Shown here in pieces: positions 1 to 9,677 of a stretch of 64,000 nt of DNA. The stretch is taken from NCBI RefSeq assembly GCF_001905595.1, contig NZ_LIXI01000001.1:558001-622000 (forward strand), given 5' to 3'. The notes beneath the pieces were generated by a model, which worked only from the letters and a program-made list of their open reading frames with translations, was not told the origin of the DNA and searched no databases. This stretch comes from Streptomyces sp. CB00316. Its GTDB lineage: Bacteria > Actinomycetota > Actinomycetes > Streptomycetales > Streptomycetaceae. Both the position numbers and the translations under genes were made by a program. How positions within the stretch are numbered: the stretch's first letter is position 1; every line of letters starts with the position of its first letter.

Positions 1-25
1 AGAAGGAAGCCGAGACGGAGACGGT

Positions 26-382
26 ATGACGCCAGAGCGGCTGCGCGCCTTCTGCCTGGAGTTCAACGCGAGCGTGGAGGAGTTCCCGTTCGGCCCCCAG
101 ACCTCGGTCTTCAAGGTGCTCGGCAAGATGTTCGCGCTCACCACGCTGTACGCCCGGCCGCTGACGGTCAACCTCAAGTGCGACCCGGACGAGGCGGTCC
201 GGCTCCGCGAGGAGCACCCGTCGGCCGTCGTGCCCGGCTGGCACATGAACAAGCGCCACTGGAACACGGTGACCGTCTCCGGCGTGCCGGACAAGCTGCT
301 GCGCGAGCTGATCGAGGACTCCTACGACCTGGTGGTCGCCGGCCTCCCGAAGGCGGAGCGGCTGAAGCTGGACCGGCCTTAG
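26..382 (+). CDS. YjbR/MmcQ-family protein
   Basis: A 118-residue protein of the YjbR/MmcQ family, small single-domain proteins with a CyaY-like fold. They are often labelled DNA-binding, but no biochemical role is firmly established. The family pattern is visible: an N-terminal helix, then the strands FPFGPQTSVFKVLGKMFAL, the segment VNLKCDPDEAVRLREE, the central PGWHMNKRHWNTV motif, and a final helix ending LIEDSYDLVVAGLPKAER. The length is normal for the family. The ATG lies 6-9 bases after GGAG at 17-20. The gene sits just upstream of a cytidine-deaminase-like gene and era on the same strand. Confidence 0.85.
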   Translation: MTPERLRAFCLEFNASVEEFPFGPQTSVFKVLGKMFALTTLYARPLTVNLKCDPDEAVRLREEHPSAVVPGWHMNKRHWNTVTVSGVPDKLLRELIEDSYDLVVAGLPKAERLKLDRP

Positions 383-620
383 GGGTTGGCGTCGCCAGCA
401 CCCCCGGCGCGCGCCTCCCCGGCCGCCTGTTCCCGGAGGCCGCCCAGCTGCGGGTGCCCGCCCGGCCGGACCTCGCGAACGTGCTCCACACCCCGCTGCC
501 GGACACCGGGACCGAGGCCCGGTTCCAGTGGCTGGCCTCGCCCGAGGGGCGGCGCGGCTCGATGTACCCGGTGCCGGGGTGACCTGCGCGGGGCCGGGGG
601 CCGCTTCGTATGCTCGTGCC

Positions 621-983
621 ATGACCGACATCACCAACGCCGCCGACCTCGACGCCGAGGACCGCAAGATCGTCACCCTGGCGCGCAGCGCCCGCGCCCG
701 CAACGGAGTGGCCGAGGGCGCCGCCGTACGCGACGAGACGGGACGCACGTATGTGGCGGGCACCGTGGCGCTGGAGTCGCTGAAGCTGAGCGCCCTGCGG
801 ACCGCCGTCGCCATGGCCGTCGCCAGCGGCGCCACCTCGCTGGAGGCCGCCGCCGTCGTCTCCGCCGCCGAGACCCCCGCCGACGAGGACCGCGCCGCCG
901 TACGTGACCTGGGCGGACCCCGGACGCCGGTGCTGCTCGCGGGTCCGGACGGCACCCTGCGGCTGCGGGTCACGGCGGGCTGA
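621..983 (+). CDS. Cytidine-deaminase-like protein lacking zinc ligands
   Basis: A 120-residue protein that aligns by eye with the bacterial cytidine deaminase core. Its segment VALESLKLSALRTAVAMAVA corresponds to the helix that normally carries the (C/H)AE zinc and proton-transfer motif, and GGPRTPVLLA corresponds to the PCxxC segment. Both metal-binding motifs are missing (ALR replaces CAE and no cysteine remains), so deaminase activity is unlikely. The reading frame is intact with typical Streptomyces codon use, so it is probably a conserved non-catalytic paralogue and not a pseudogene. It lies about 95 bp upstream of era on the same strand. Start ATG at 621; GTG starts upstream are not supported. 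Confidence 0.7.
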   Translation: MTDITNAADLDAEDRKIVTLARSARARNGVAEGAAVRDETGRTYVAGTVALESLKLSALRTAVAMAVASGATSLEAAAVVSAAETPADEDRAAVRDLGGPRTPVLLAGPDGTLRLRVTAG

Positions 984-1077
984 CGGGCCCCCGGCGGCGG
1001 CTCCGTCCGGGGCCCTCCGGCCCGCCGGGGCGGACCGCTGTACGGGAGCGCCGCCGCGATCGGGGAGAATGGTCGCC

Positions 1078-2043
1078 ATGAGCGCTCGCCCGAACCAAGA
1101 ATCCGCTGCCCCGCAAGCGGAGACCACCTCCCCCCACCGGGCCGGCTTCGCCTGCTTCGTGGGCCGCCCCAACGCCGGCAAGTCCACCCTGACGAACGCT
1201 CTGGTCGGTCAGAAGGTGGCGATCACCTCCAACCGCCCCCAGACCACCCGGCACACCGTGCGCGGCATCGTGCACCGCGACGACGCCCAGCTGATCCTGG
1301 TCGACACCCCCGGCCTCCACAAGCCGCGCACGCTCCTCGGCGAGCGGCTGAACGACGTGGTGCGCACCACCTGGGCCGAGGTCGACGTCATCGGCTTCTG
1401 CCTGCCCGCCGACCAGAAGCTGGGTCCGGGCGACAAGTACATCGTCAAGGAGCTCGCGGGGATCAAGAAGACCCCCAAGATCGCCATCATCACCAAGACC
1501 GACCTGGTCGAGTCGAAGGCGCTGGCCGAGCAGCTGCTCGCCGTCTCCGCGCTCGCGGATGAGCTGGGCTTCGAGTGGGCCGAGATCATCCCGGTCTCGG
1601 CGGTCAAGGACCAGCAGGTCAGCCTGCTCGCCGACCTCATCGCCCCGCTGCTCCCCGAGAGCCCGCCGCTCTACCCGGAGGGCGACCTGACCGACGAGCC
1701 GGAGATGGTCATGGTCGCGGAGCTGATCCGCGAGGCCGCGCTGGAGGGCGTACGCGACGAGCTGCCGCACTCCATCGCCGTCGTGGTCGAGGAGATGCTG
1801 CCGCGCACGGACCGTCCGGCGGACAAGCCGCTGCTGGACATCCACGCCAACGTCTACATCGAGCGCCCCAGCCAGAAGGGCATCATCATCGGCCCGAAGG
1901 GCAAGCGTTTGAAGGAAGTCGGCACGAAGTCGCGCAAGCACATCGAGGCGCTGCTCGGCACGCCCGTCTTCCTCGACCTGCATGTGAAGGTCGCCAAGGA
2001 CTGGCAGCGCGACCCGAAGCAGCTGCGGAAGCTCGGCTTCTAG
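1078..2043 (+). CDS. era: GTPase Era, 16S rRNA/30S assembly factor
   Basis: A 321-residue Era GTPase, which binds the 3' end of 16S rRNA during late 30S assembly. The G domain shows G1 GRPNAGKST near residue 27, G3 DTPGLH near residue 81 and G4 TKTD near residue 142. The C-terminal KH RNA-binding domain carries IIIGPKGKRLKEVG. The chosen ATG at 1078 follows GGGGAGAA (1062-1069) at good spacing. An in-frame ATG three codons upstream (1069) overlaps that site and is less likely. Length and domain order are normal. It is likely co-transcribed with the two upstream genes. Confidence 0.97.
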   Translation: MSARPNQESAAPQAETTSPHRAGFACFVGRPNAGKSTLTNALVGQKVAITSNRPQTTRHTVRGIVHRDDAQLILVDTPGLHKPRTLLGERLNDVVRTTWAEVDVIGFCLPADQKLGPGDKYIVKELAGIKKTPKIAIITKTDLVESKALAEQLLAVSALADELGFEWAEIIPVSAVKDQQVSLLADLIAPLLPESPPLYPEGDLTDEPEMVMVAELIREAALEGVRDELPHSIAVVVEEMLPRTDRPADKPLLDIHANVYIERPSQKGIIIGPKGKRLKEVGTKSRKHIEALLGTPVFLDLHVKVAKDWQRDPKQLRKLGF

Positions 2044-2068
2044 AGACCTCTTGAAGCCGGGGCCGGTC

Positions 2069-2335
2069 TCACGCGCCCTCCTTGAGGATGCGTGAGACCA
2101 GCGTGCGCTGGGCCCCGGTCAGATCGGGGTCAGCGCAGTACACGGTGCGGTCCCCGACCGTGATCCGGTACCGGAATCCGTCCGGCACCCCGGACGGCGG
2201 CGCGTCCGGAGCGGTGGCGAGGACCTCCTCGGCGAGCGACTCCCACTCCGCCGCGTCCTGACGGCCCTCGGTGTCGACCTCATGGTGGCGGGAGATGCCG
2301 GCGAAGCCGCCGGTCCGGGTGACCTGAATACGCAT
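2069..2335 (-). CDS. Emfourin-like inhibitor of M4 metalloprotease
   Basis: An 88-residue protein starting MRIQVTRTGGFAGI. It has the small-inhibitor pattern of protealysin-associated emfourin proteins: a short N-terminal strand with TGGFAG, a middle segment, and a C-terminal FRYRITVGDRTVYCADPDLT followed by a short helix. Known emfourins are cytoplasmic, slow tight-binding inhibitors encoded beside protealysin-like M4 proteases. That is the arrangement here: the M4 gene lies 94 bp upstream on the same strand. Start ATG at 2335, with GGAC just upstream. The family assignment rests on the pattern plus context and has not been tested by alignment. Confidence 0.75.
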   Translation of the reverse strand: MRIQVTRTGGFAGISRHHEVDTEGRQDAAEWESLAEEVLATAPDAPPSGVPDGFRYRITVGDRTVYCADPDLTGAQRTLVSRILKEGA

Positions 2336-2429
2336 GGGGTCCTGTCTAGCCGGGGCCGGTCGCGGGCTCAAGCCCGCCCTGCTCGGTGATGGCTCGAGCC
2401 CGCCTCACTCCGAGGCGGTCATGCCCGCC

Positions 2430-3509
2430 TCACTCCGCCGTCGGCACCCCCACCTCGGACCAGGCCTTCAGGACCGCCTCCTTCTCGCCGCGCTCGCCGA
2501 AGCGGTCGCCGGCCGCCGCGGCCGTCAGCCGGGCGAATTCCTCGAAGTCCGCGGTGGCCGTCAGCTCGCCGCCGGTCAGCACGTCGAACCAGATCTGCCC
2601 GGCCCGCTCCCAGGCGTTGCCGCCCAGCGCGGTGGCCAGGAGGTAGAAGGCGCGGTTGGGGATGCCGGAGTTGATGTGGACCCCGCCGTTGTCCTGCTCC
2701 GTCTCGACGTACTCCTCCATCGACGCGGGCTGCGGGTCCTTGCCGAGCACATCGTCGTCGTACGCCGTGCCGGGGGCCTTCATCGAGCGCAGGGCGTCCC
2801 CGCTGACCCGGGGCGCCAGCAGTCCGGCCCCGATCAGCCAGTCGGCCTGCTCGGCGCTCTGGCCCAGCGAGAACTGCTTGACCAGCGAGCCGAACACGTC
2901 GGAGACGGACTCGTTGAGCGCGCCCGACTGGCCCTCGTAGCGCAGGTTGGCGGTGTACTGGGTGAGGCCGTGGGCCAGTTCGTGGGCGATGACGTCGATG
3001 GCGTGGGTGAAGTCGAGGAAGATCTCCCCGTCACCGTCGCCGAAGACCATCTGCTCGCCGTCGAAGAACGCGTTGTTGTACTCGTGGCCGTAGTGGACGG
3101 AGCCGATGAGGGGCAGGCCCTTGCCGTCGATCGAACTGCGTCCGTAGGCGGAGAGCAGCAGTTCGAAGGTGGCGCCGAGTCCGGCGTACGCGCGGTTGAC
3201 GCTGGCGTCCGAGGTGGGCTTCTCGCCCTCGTCGCGGACCTTGGTGCCCGGCAGGGATGTGCCGTTCCCGCAGTCGTACAGGGTGCGGTGGGGCTTGGTG
3301 GGGACCGCGCCCGCCGTGGGGGTGGCGGGCGCGGCGGCCAGGGCCGTCAGCCGGCGGCGGTCACGGCGGAGGCCGTCGGCCTCCAGGGTGCGGCGGGCCG
3401 GATCGGCCAGTCGGGCGTCGCCGGAGTGCGACAGCTTGTCGAGGACGTGGGGCGGCACGATGGTGCAGAAGACGGGGTGGAGCCCGTCATCGTTGGTTCG
3501 AGGCTGCAT
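2430..3509 (-). CDS. M4 (thermolysin/protealysin-like) metallopeptidase
   Basis: A 359-residue zinc metalloprotease of peptidase family M4. The motif AHELAHGLTQ supplies HExxH (His176, Glu177, His180), and GALNESVSDVFG supplies the third zinc ligand Glu200, 20 residues after His180, as in thermolysin. NSGIPNRAFYLLA is also family-typical. No signal peptide is visible. The N-terminus carries the short PPHVLDKL propeptide motif of protealysin-like enzymes, which tend to be intracellular or non-classically exported. The start MQPRTND at 3509 is preferred over the upstream GTG (3545), which adds a basic unrelated leader. The adjacent emfourin-like gene probably encodes its dedicated inhibitor. 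Confidence 0.92.
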   Translation of the reverse strand: MQPRTNDDGLHPVFCTIVPPHVLDKLSHSGDARLADPARRTLEADGLRRDRRRLTALAAAPATPTAGAVPTKPHRTLYDCGNGTSLPGTKVRDEGEKPTSDASVNRAYAGLGATFELLLSAYGRSSIDGKGLPLIGSVHYGHEYNNAFFDGEQMVFGDGDGEIFLDFTHAIDVIAHELAHGLTQYTANLRYEGQSGALNESVSDVFGSLVKQFSLGQSAEQADWLIGAGLLAPRVSGDALRSMKAPGTAYDDDVLGKDPQPASMEEYVETEQDNGGVHINSGIPNRAFYLLATALGGNAWERAGQIWFDVLTGGELTATADFEEFARLTAAAAGDRFGERGEKEAVLKAWSEVGVPTAE

Positions 3510-3667
3510 GGAAACGACTGTGGCACTCCGTGACCGCACTGTCACTGGTTGCGACGATGATTGACGAAATGGAGTGATGAGTCACCGTTTCCCCCTCATA
3601 GATGCCCGGTCCCGCATACTGATACGGACCGACACCCCGGGCCACCCTCGGCTAGGCTCGTCGCACC

Positions 3668-3715
3668 ATGCGTTTCGGGCTGCTTCTCCTTAGCTGCCGC
3701 GGCGAGGGCCTGTAG
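3668..3715 (+). CDS. leu leader peptide (MRFGLLLLSCRGEGL)
   Basis: A 15-codon open frame encoding MRFGLLLLSCRGEGL, too short for routine gene calling. Four consecutive leucine codons (CTG CTT CTC CTT) lie near the start, the hallmark of a leucine-sensing attenuator. Ribosome stalling there at low charged tRNA-Leu would change folding of the downstream RNA. It sits 88 bp upstream of leuA on the same strand. Comparative work has reported leucine-type leader regulation of leuA in actinobacteria, so this is the expected element here. Confidence 0.8.
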   Translation: MRFGLLLLSCRGEGL

Positions 3716-5587
<1,872 letters not shown>

Positions 5588-5646
5588 CCCGGCCGGACGC
5601 CCCCTCGTACGGACGTCCGCTTTGACCCCGTACGGCAGCAGTCCCA

Positions 5647-5681
5647 GAACCCCGACCGCCCGCTCCGGGCGGTCGGGGTTC
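5647..5681 (+). terminator. Hairpin terminator after leuA
   Basis: A perfect 16-bp stem (5647-5662 with 5666-5681) and a 3-nt loop, 60 bp after the leuA stop. There is no long U tract, as is usual for Streptomyces hairpin terminators. Confidence 0.8.
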
Positions 5682-5792
5682 GGCCATATCCGAGGGTTGT
5701 GACCTCCGGGCTACTGACGCCGCCTCGCGCATGTGGCTAACATCACGTCCAACACACGGCAAAGTTGCCGGAGCGTTACGGAGGTGTGCGAC

Positions 5793-6497
5793 GTGCGGTC
5801 AGCCAAAGGACAACGCGCTCTGAGGCCGGTCCTCTGCGGCATCCGCACGGTCTGGGACGCCGTCGGTGACGGCGCCTTCTTCTGCCCCGGCTGCGGCGGC
5901 GACCGCAACTACCGCCGCCTGGCCGGCCGCCGCCGGCTCACCGTCCTCGGCATCCCGCTGGCCGGCCGGGGCGAGACCGGGCCCGTCGTGGAGTGCGCCG
6001 CCTGCCGCGCCCGCTTCGCCCCTGACGCCCTGGACCACCCGACCACCACCCAGTTCTCCTCGATGCTCCGGGAGGCCGTCCACACCGTCACCCTGGCCGT
6101 CCTCGCGGCCGGCGGGACCACCTCCCGTACGGTCCTGGACACCGCGGTCGGAGTCGTACGGGACGCCGGGCTCGACGACTGCACCCAGGAGCAGCTGTAC
6201 ACCGTGGTGGAGGTACTCGCCGCCGACACCGGGTACGGCGGCCGGTCCGACCCGGCGGCCGAGGCGTGCGGCGCGACCCTCGCCATCGAGCTGCACGAGG
6301 TGCTGGCCCCGCTCGCCCCGCACCTGGCCCCAGCCGGCCGCGAGTCGGTCCTCCTCCAGGGCGCCAGGATCGCGCTCGCCGACGGGGTCTACAGTCCGGC
6401 CGAGCGTGAGGTCCTGACGGCGGTGGGCGGCGCCCTGAAGCTCCCGGCAGACGACACCGCCCGCCTGCTCACCGCGGCAGCACGTACGCCCTCCTAG
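5793..6497 (+). CDS. TerB-domain protein with N-terminal zinc ribbon
   Basis: A 234-residue cytosolic protein. The N-terminus has a zinc-ribbon-like pair of cysteine knuckles, FFCPGCGGD and VECAACRARF, about 40 residues apart. The C-terminal half is helical with TerB/DjlA-like features, including ARIALADGVYSPAEREVLTAVGGALKLP near the end. Such proteins are usually annotated as tellurite-resistance TerB family, but no other ter gene is present, so a metal or stress role is only inferred. The GTG at 5793 follows GGAGG (5780-5784); the GTG at 5784 overlaps that site. Confidence 0.8.
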   Translation: MRSAKGQRALRPVLCGIRTVWDAVGDGAFFCPGCGGDRNYRRLAGRRRLTVLGIPLAGRGETGPVVECAACRARFAPDALDHPTTTQFSSMLREAVHTVTLAVLAAGGTTSRTVLDTAVGVVRDAGLDDCTQEQLYTVVEVLAADTGYGGRSDPAAEACGATLAIELHEVLAPLAPHLAPAGRESVLLQGARIALADGVYSPAEREVLTAVGGALKLPADDTARLLTAAARTPS

Positions 6498-6555
6498 GGC
6501 CTCCTGGGATCTCCTGAGGGCGAACGGCCGTCCGGGTGTGCGCGACAATGGCCCC

Positions 6556-7302
6556 ATGAGCTTGTTCCGGGACGACGGCGTCGTGCTGCGTACGCAGAAA
6601 CTGGGCGAGGCCGACCGGATCATCACGATCCTGACCCGCGGCCACGGCCGGGTCCGCGCTGTCGCCCGGGGGGTGCGCCGCACCAAGTCCAAGTTCGGTG
6701 CCCGCCTGGAACCCTTCTCCCACGTCGACGTGCAGTTCTTCGCCCGGGGCAGCGAGCTGGTCGGCCGCGGCCTGCCGCTCTGCACCCAGAGCGAGACCAT
6801 CGCCCCGTACGGCGGCGGGATCGTCGCCGACTACGCCCGCTACACGGCCGGCACCGCGATGCTGGAGACTGCCGAGCGGTTCACCGACCACGAGGGCGAA
6901 CCGGCCGTCCAGCAGTACCTGCTCCTCGTCGGCGGCCTGCGCACCCTCGCCCGCGGCGAGCACGCGCCCCACCTGATACTGGACGCGTTCCTGCTGCGCT
7001 CGCTCGCGGTGAACGGGTACGCGCCGAGCTTCGAGGACTGCGCCAAGTGCGGGATGCCGGGCCCCAACCGGTTCTTCTCCGTCGCGGCGGGGGGCGTCAT
7101 ATGCGGTGACTGCCGGGTCCCGGGGAGCGTCGTACCCTCGGCACAGGCACTCGAACTGCTGAGCGCGCTGCTGAGCGGCGACTGGGCGACGGCGGACGCG
7201 TGCGAGGCGCGTCATGTCAGGGAGGGGAGCGGGCTGGTGTCCGCCTATCTGCACTGGCATCTGGAGCGCGGCCTGCGCTCGCTGCGGTACGTGGAGAAGT
7301 GA
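6556..7302 (+). CDS. recO: DNA repair protein RecO
   Basis: A 248-residue RecO, the recombination mediator that helps load RecA on SSB-coated single-stranded DNA with RecR. It has the N-terminal OB-fold (MSLFRDDGVVLRTQKLGEADRIITILTRGHGRVRAVARGVRR), a helical C-terminal domain, and a four-cysteine zinc finger CAKCG...CGDC at about residues 165-190. Start ATG at 6556. It is followed 81 bp later by uppS, the usual actinobacterial order recO-uppS. Confidence 0.96.
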   Translation: MSLFRDDGVVLRTQKLGEADRIITILTRGHGRVRAVARGVRRTKSKFGARLEPFSHVDVQFFARGSELVGRGLPLCTQSETIAPYGGGIVADYARYTAGTAMLETAERFTDHEGEPAVQQYLLLVGGLRTLARGEHAPHLILDAFLLRSLAVNGYAPSFEDCAKCGMPGPNRFFSVAAGGVICGDCRVPGSVVPSAQALELLSALLSGDWATADACEARHVREGSGLVSAYLHWHLERGLRSLRYVEK

Positions 7303-7383
7303 CGCGGGTCCTGAGAGAGTGACGCGGGCCCCAAGAGAGCGACGCGTCGCGTGAAGAAGTGACACAGGGAGACTGAGAACCTC

Positions 7384-8211
7384 ATGGCAGTACGCGGGAT
7401 CCTCGGCGGCCGTAACCGGCGCACGTACAAGACCCCCGAGCCGCACCCCTCGGGCGCGACGCCTCCGAAGATCCCCGGCGAGCTGGTGCCCCAGCACGTC
7501 GCCGTCGTGATGGACGGCAACGGCCGCTGGGCCAAGGAGCGGGGTCTGCCCCGCACCGAGGGCCACAAGGTCGGTGAGGGCGTCGTCATGGACGTGCTCA
7601 AGGGGTGCATCGAGATGGGCGTCAAGAACCTCTCGCTCTACGCCTTCTCCACGGAGAACTGGAAGCGCTCGCCGGACGAGGTGAAGTTCCTGATGAACTT
7701 CAACCGCGACGTGATCCGGCGCCGCCGCGACGAGATGGACGAGCTCGGCATCCGGATCCGCTGGGTGGGCCGCATGCCCAAGCTGTGGAAGTCCGTCGTC
7801 CAGGAGCTCCAGGTCGCCCAGGAGCAGACCAAGGGCAACGACAAGATGACGCTGTACTTCTGCGTCAACTACGGCGGCCGCGCCGAGATCGCGGACGCCG
7901 CGCAGCGCATCGCCCAGGACGTGGCGGCCGGGAAACTGGACCCGTCCAAGGTCAACGAGAAGACCTTCGCGAAGTACACGTACTACCCGGACATGCCGGA
8001 CGTGGACCTCTTCGTGCGCCCCAGCGGCGAACAGCGCACCTCGAACTACCTGATCTGGCAGAGCGCGTACGCCGAGATGGTCTTCCAGGACGTCCTGTGG
8101 CCGGATTTCGACCGCCGGGACCTGTGGCGGGCCTGCCTGGAGTACGCGCAGCGCGACCGCCGCTTCGGCGGGGCGGAGGCCGTGGAGGCGGCGGAGGCCG
8201 CCAAGAAGTGA
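7384..8211 (+). CDS. uppS: Isoprenyl transferase (cis-prenyl diphosphate synthase)
   Basis: A 275-residue cis-prenyltransferase making the long-chain polyprenyl phosphate carrier for cell-wall synthesis. The family signature [20 protein letters not shown] is present with the catalytic Asp44, as are [12 protein letters not shown] and the C-terminal [21 protein letters not shown], which binds isopentenyl diphosphate. Streptomyces often carry more than one such synthase, so chain length cannot be read here. Start ATG at 7384 with GGGAGA upstream. The gene ends just before a large palindrome shared with zur. Confidence 0.95.
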   Translation: MAVRGILGGRNRRTYKTPEPHPSGATPPKIPGELVPQHVAVVMDGNGRWAKERGLPRTEGHKVGEGVVMDVLKGCIEMGVKNLSLYAFSTENWKRSPDEVKFLMNFNRDVIRRRRDEMDELGIRIRWVGRMPKLWKSVVQELQVAQEQTKGNDKMTLYFCVNYGGRAEIADAAQRIAQDVAAGKLDPSKVNEKTFAKYTYYPDMPDVDLFVRPSGEQRTSNYLIWQSAYAEMVFQDVLWPDFDRRDLWRACLEYAQRDRRFGGAEAVEAAEAAKK

Positions 8212-8217
8212 CGTAGG

Positions 8218-8269
8218 ACGTGAAGGAGGGCGGTCCCGGTACGCGTACCGGGACCGCCCTCCTTCACGT
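8218..8269. terminator. 52-bp perfect palindrome, bidirectional terminator
   Basis: A perfect 52-bp inverted repeat with no unpaired base, centred between the convergent ends of uppS (stop at 8211) and zur (stop at 8278). It would terminate transcription from both sides. Perfect symmetry over 26 bp per arm is unusually long for a terminator. Confidence 0.85.
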
Positions 8270-8277
8270 TCGCGCGC

Positions 8278-8712
8278 CTACTTCTTGCCGGCGGCGCACT
8301 CCGCACATGTGCCGAAGATCTCGACGGTGTGCGCGACGTTCACGTAGCCGTGCTGGGCGGCGATCGTCTCGGCCCACTGTTCGACGGCGGGACCCTCGAC
8401 CTCCACCGCCTTGCCGCAGAGCCGGCAGACCAGGTGGTGGTGATGGTCGCCGGTCGAGCACCGCCGGTAGACGGCCTCGCCCTCGGTGGTGCGCAGGACG
8501 TCGACCTCACCCGCGTCGGCGAGGGACTGCAGGGTCCGGTAGACCGTGGTCAGGCCCACGGAGTCGCCGCGGTGCTTGAGGACGTCGTGCAGCTCCTGGG
8601 CGCTGCGGAACTCGTCGACCTCGTCGAGGGCCGCCGCCACCGCCGCCCGCTGCCGGGTGGACCGGCCGCGTACCGGCGCTGCGTTCGTGCCACTGATCGG
8701 CGCCGTGGCCAC
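8278..8712 (-). CDS. zur: Zinc-responsive Fur-family repressor Zur
   Basis: A 144-residue Fur-family regulator, identified as Zur by its position beside znuBCA. It has a winged helix at the N-terminus (STRQRAAVAAALDEVDEFRSAQ and VGLTTVYRTLQSL as recognition helix), the metal-sensing stretch CSTGDHHHHLVCRLCGKAVEVEG with a CxxC, and a second CAEC near the C-terminus for structural zinc. The GTG start at 8712 is set by GAGGAGG 5 bases upstream; upstream in-frame ATGs lack such a site. Zn-loaded Zur would repress the adjacent znu operon. Confidence 0.93.
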   Translation of the reverse strand: MATAPISGTNAAPVRGRSTRQRAAVAAALDEVDEFRSAQELHDVLKHRGDSVGLTTVYRTLQSLADAGEVDVLRTTEGEAVYRRCSTGDHHHHLVCRLCGKAVEVEGPAVEQWAETIAAQHGYVNVAHTVEIFGTCAECAAGKK

Positions 8713-8777
8713 AGGTGCCTCCTCGTGTCGCCCGTACATGTGTCGGGCCATTGTGCCAGCCCGCCCGGGCGCCGCAC

Positions 8778-9677
8778 TCAAACGCGCAGGTCGTCCGCTC
8801 CCCGGCGGGCCGCCGGTACCTCCAGGGTGCACTCCGCGCCCTTGGCCTCGCTCACCCGGGCCCGCCGTTTCGCCAGCGGAGCCGCGAGCGCGGTCAGCGC
8901 GACGAACACCGCGATGGCCAGCAGCACGATCGTCGCGCCCGGCGGAACGTCCTGGTAGTACGAGGTCACGGTGCCGGCCAGCGTCACCCCCGTGCCGATC
9001 ACCACGGAGAGCACGAACGTCACCTTGAAGGACCTGGTGATCTGCTGGGCGGCCGCCACCGGCACCACCATCAGCGCGCTGACCAGCAGCAGCCCGACGA
9101 CCCGCATCGCGACGGTCACCGTCACGGCGGCCACCACCGCGATCAGCAGGTTCAGCACCCGCACCGGCAGCCCGGTCACCCGGGCGAACTCCTCGTCCTG
9201 GCTGACCGCGAACAGCTGCCGCCGCAGCCCCACGGTGACCAGCACCACGAAGGCGGCCAGCACACAGATCGCGATGACATCGGACTCGGAGACGGTGGAG
9301 AGCGAGCCGAAGAGGTACGAGGTCAGGTTGGCGTTGGAGCCGGTGTCGGAGAGGTTGATCAGCATGACGCCGCCCGCCATGCCCCCGTAGAAGAGCATCG
9401 CCAGGGCGAGGTCGCCGCGCGTGTGCCCGTACCAGCGGATCAGCTCCATGACGACCGCACCGGCCACGGCGACGACGGTGGCCATCCAGACGGGGCTGGT
9501 GGAGAGCAGGAAGCCGAGGCCGACACCGGTCAACGCGATGTGCCCGATGCCGTCGCCCATGAGGGCCTGGCGGCGCTGGACCAGGTAGACGCCGATGGCG
9601 GGCGCGGTGATGCCGACCAGGACGGCCGCGACGAGCGCCCGCTGCATGAAGGGTGGGTTCAGGATCTCGAGGAACAT
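8778..9677 (-). CDS. znuB: Zinc ABC transporter permease
   Basis: A 299-residue ABC-3 family permease with eight or nine predicted membrane segments, including RALVAAVLVGITAPAIGVYL at the N-terminus and repeated Leu/Val-rich stretches to about residue 265. It forms the membrane channel for zinc import with ZnuC and ZnuA. The start ATG at 9677 overlaps the znuC stop codon (ATGA), showing translational coupling. The C-terminal tail is charged and cytoplasmic. Zinc specificity is inferred from the Zur boxes and the neighbouring zur. Confidence 0.93.
   Translation of the reverse strand: MFLEILNPPFMQRALVAAVLVGITAPAIGVYLVQRRQALMGDGIGHIALTGVGLGFLLSTSPVWMATVVAVAGAVVMELIRWYGHTRGDLALAMLFYGGMAGGVMLINLSDTGSNANLTSYLFGSLSTVSESDVIAICVLAAFVVLVTVGLRRQLFAVSQDEEFARVTGLPVRVLNLLIAVVAAVTVTVAMRVVGLLLVSALMVVPVAAAQQITRSFKVTFVLSVVIGTGVTLAGTVTSYYQDVPPGATIVLLAIAVFVALTALAAPLAKRRARVSEAKGAECTLEVPAARRGADDLRV

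Noticed and set aside
376..582. A short frame after the YjbR-like gene reading ...AQLRVPARPDLANVLHTPLPDTG...
   Set aside because: It has no start with a ribosome binding site and no recognised family; possibly a remnant, but not supportable.
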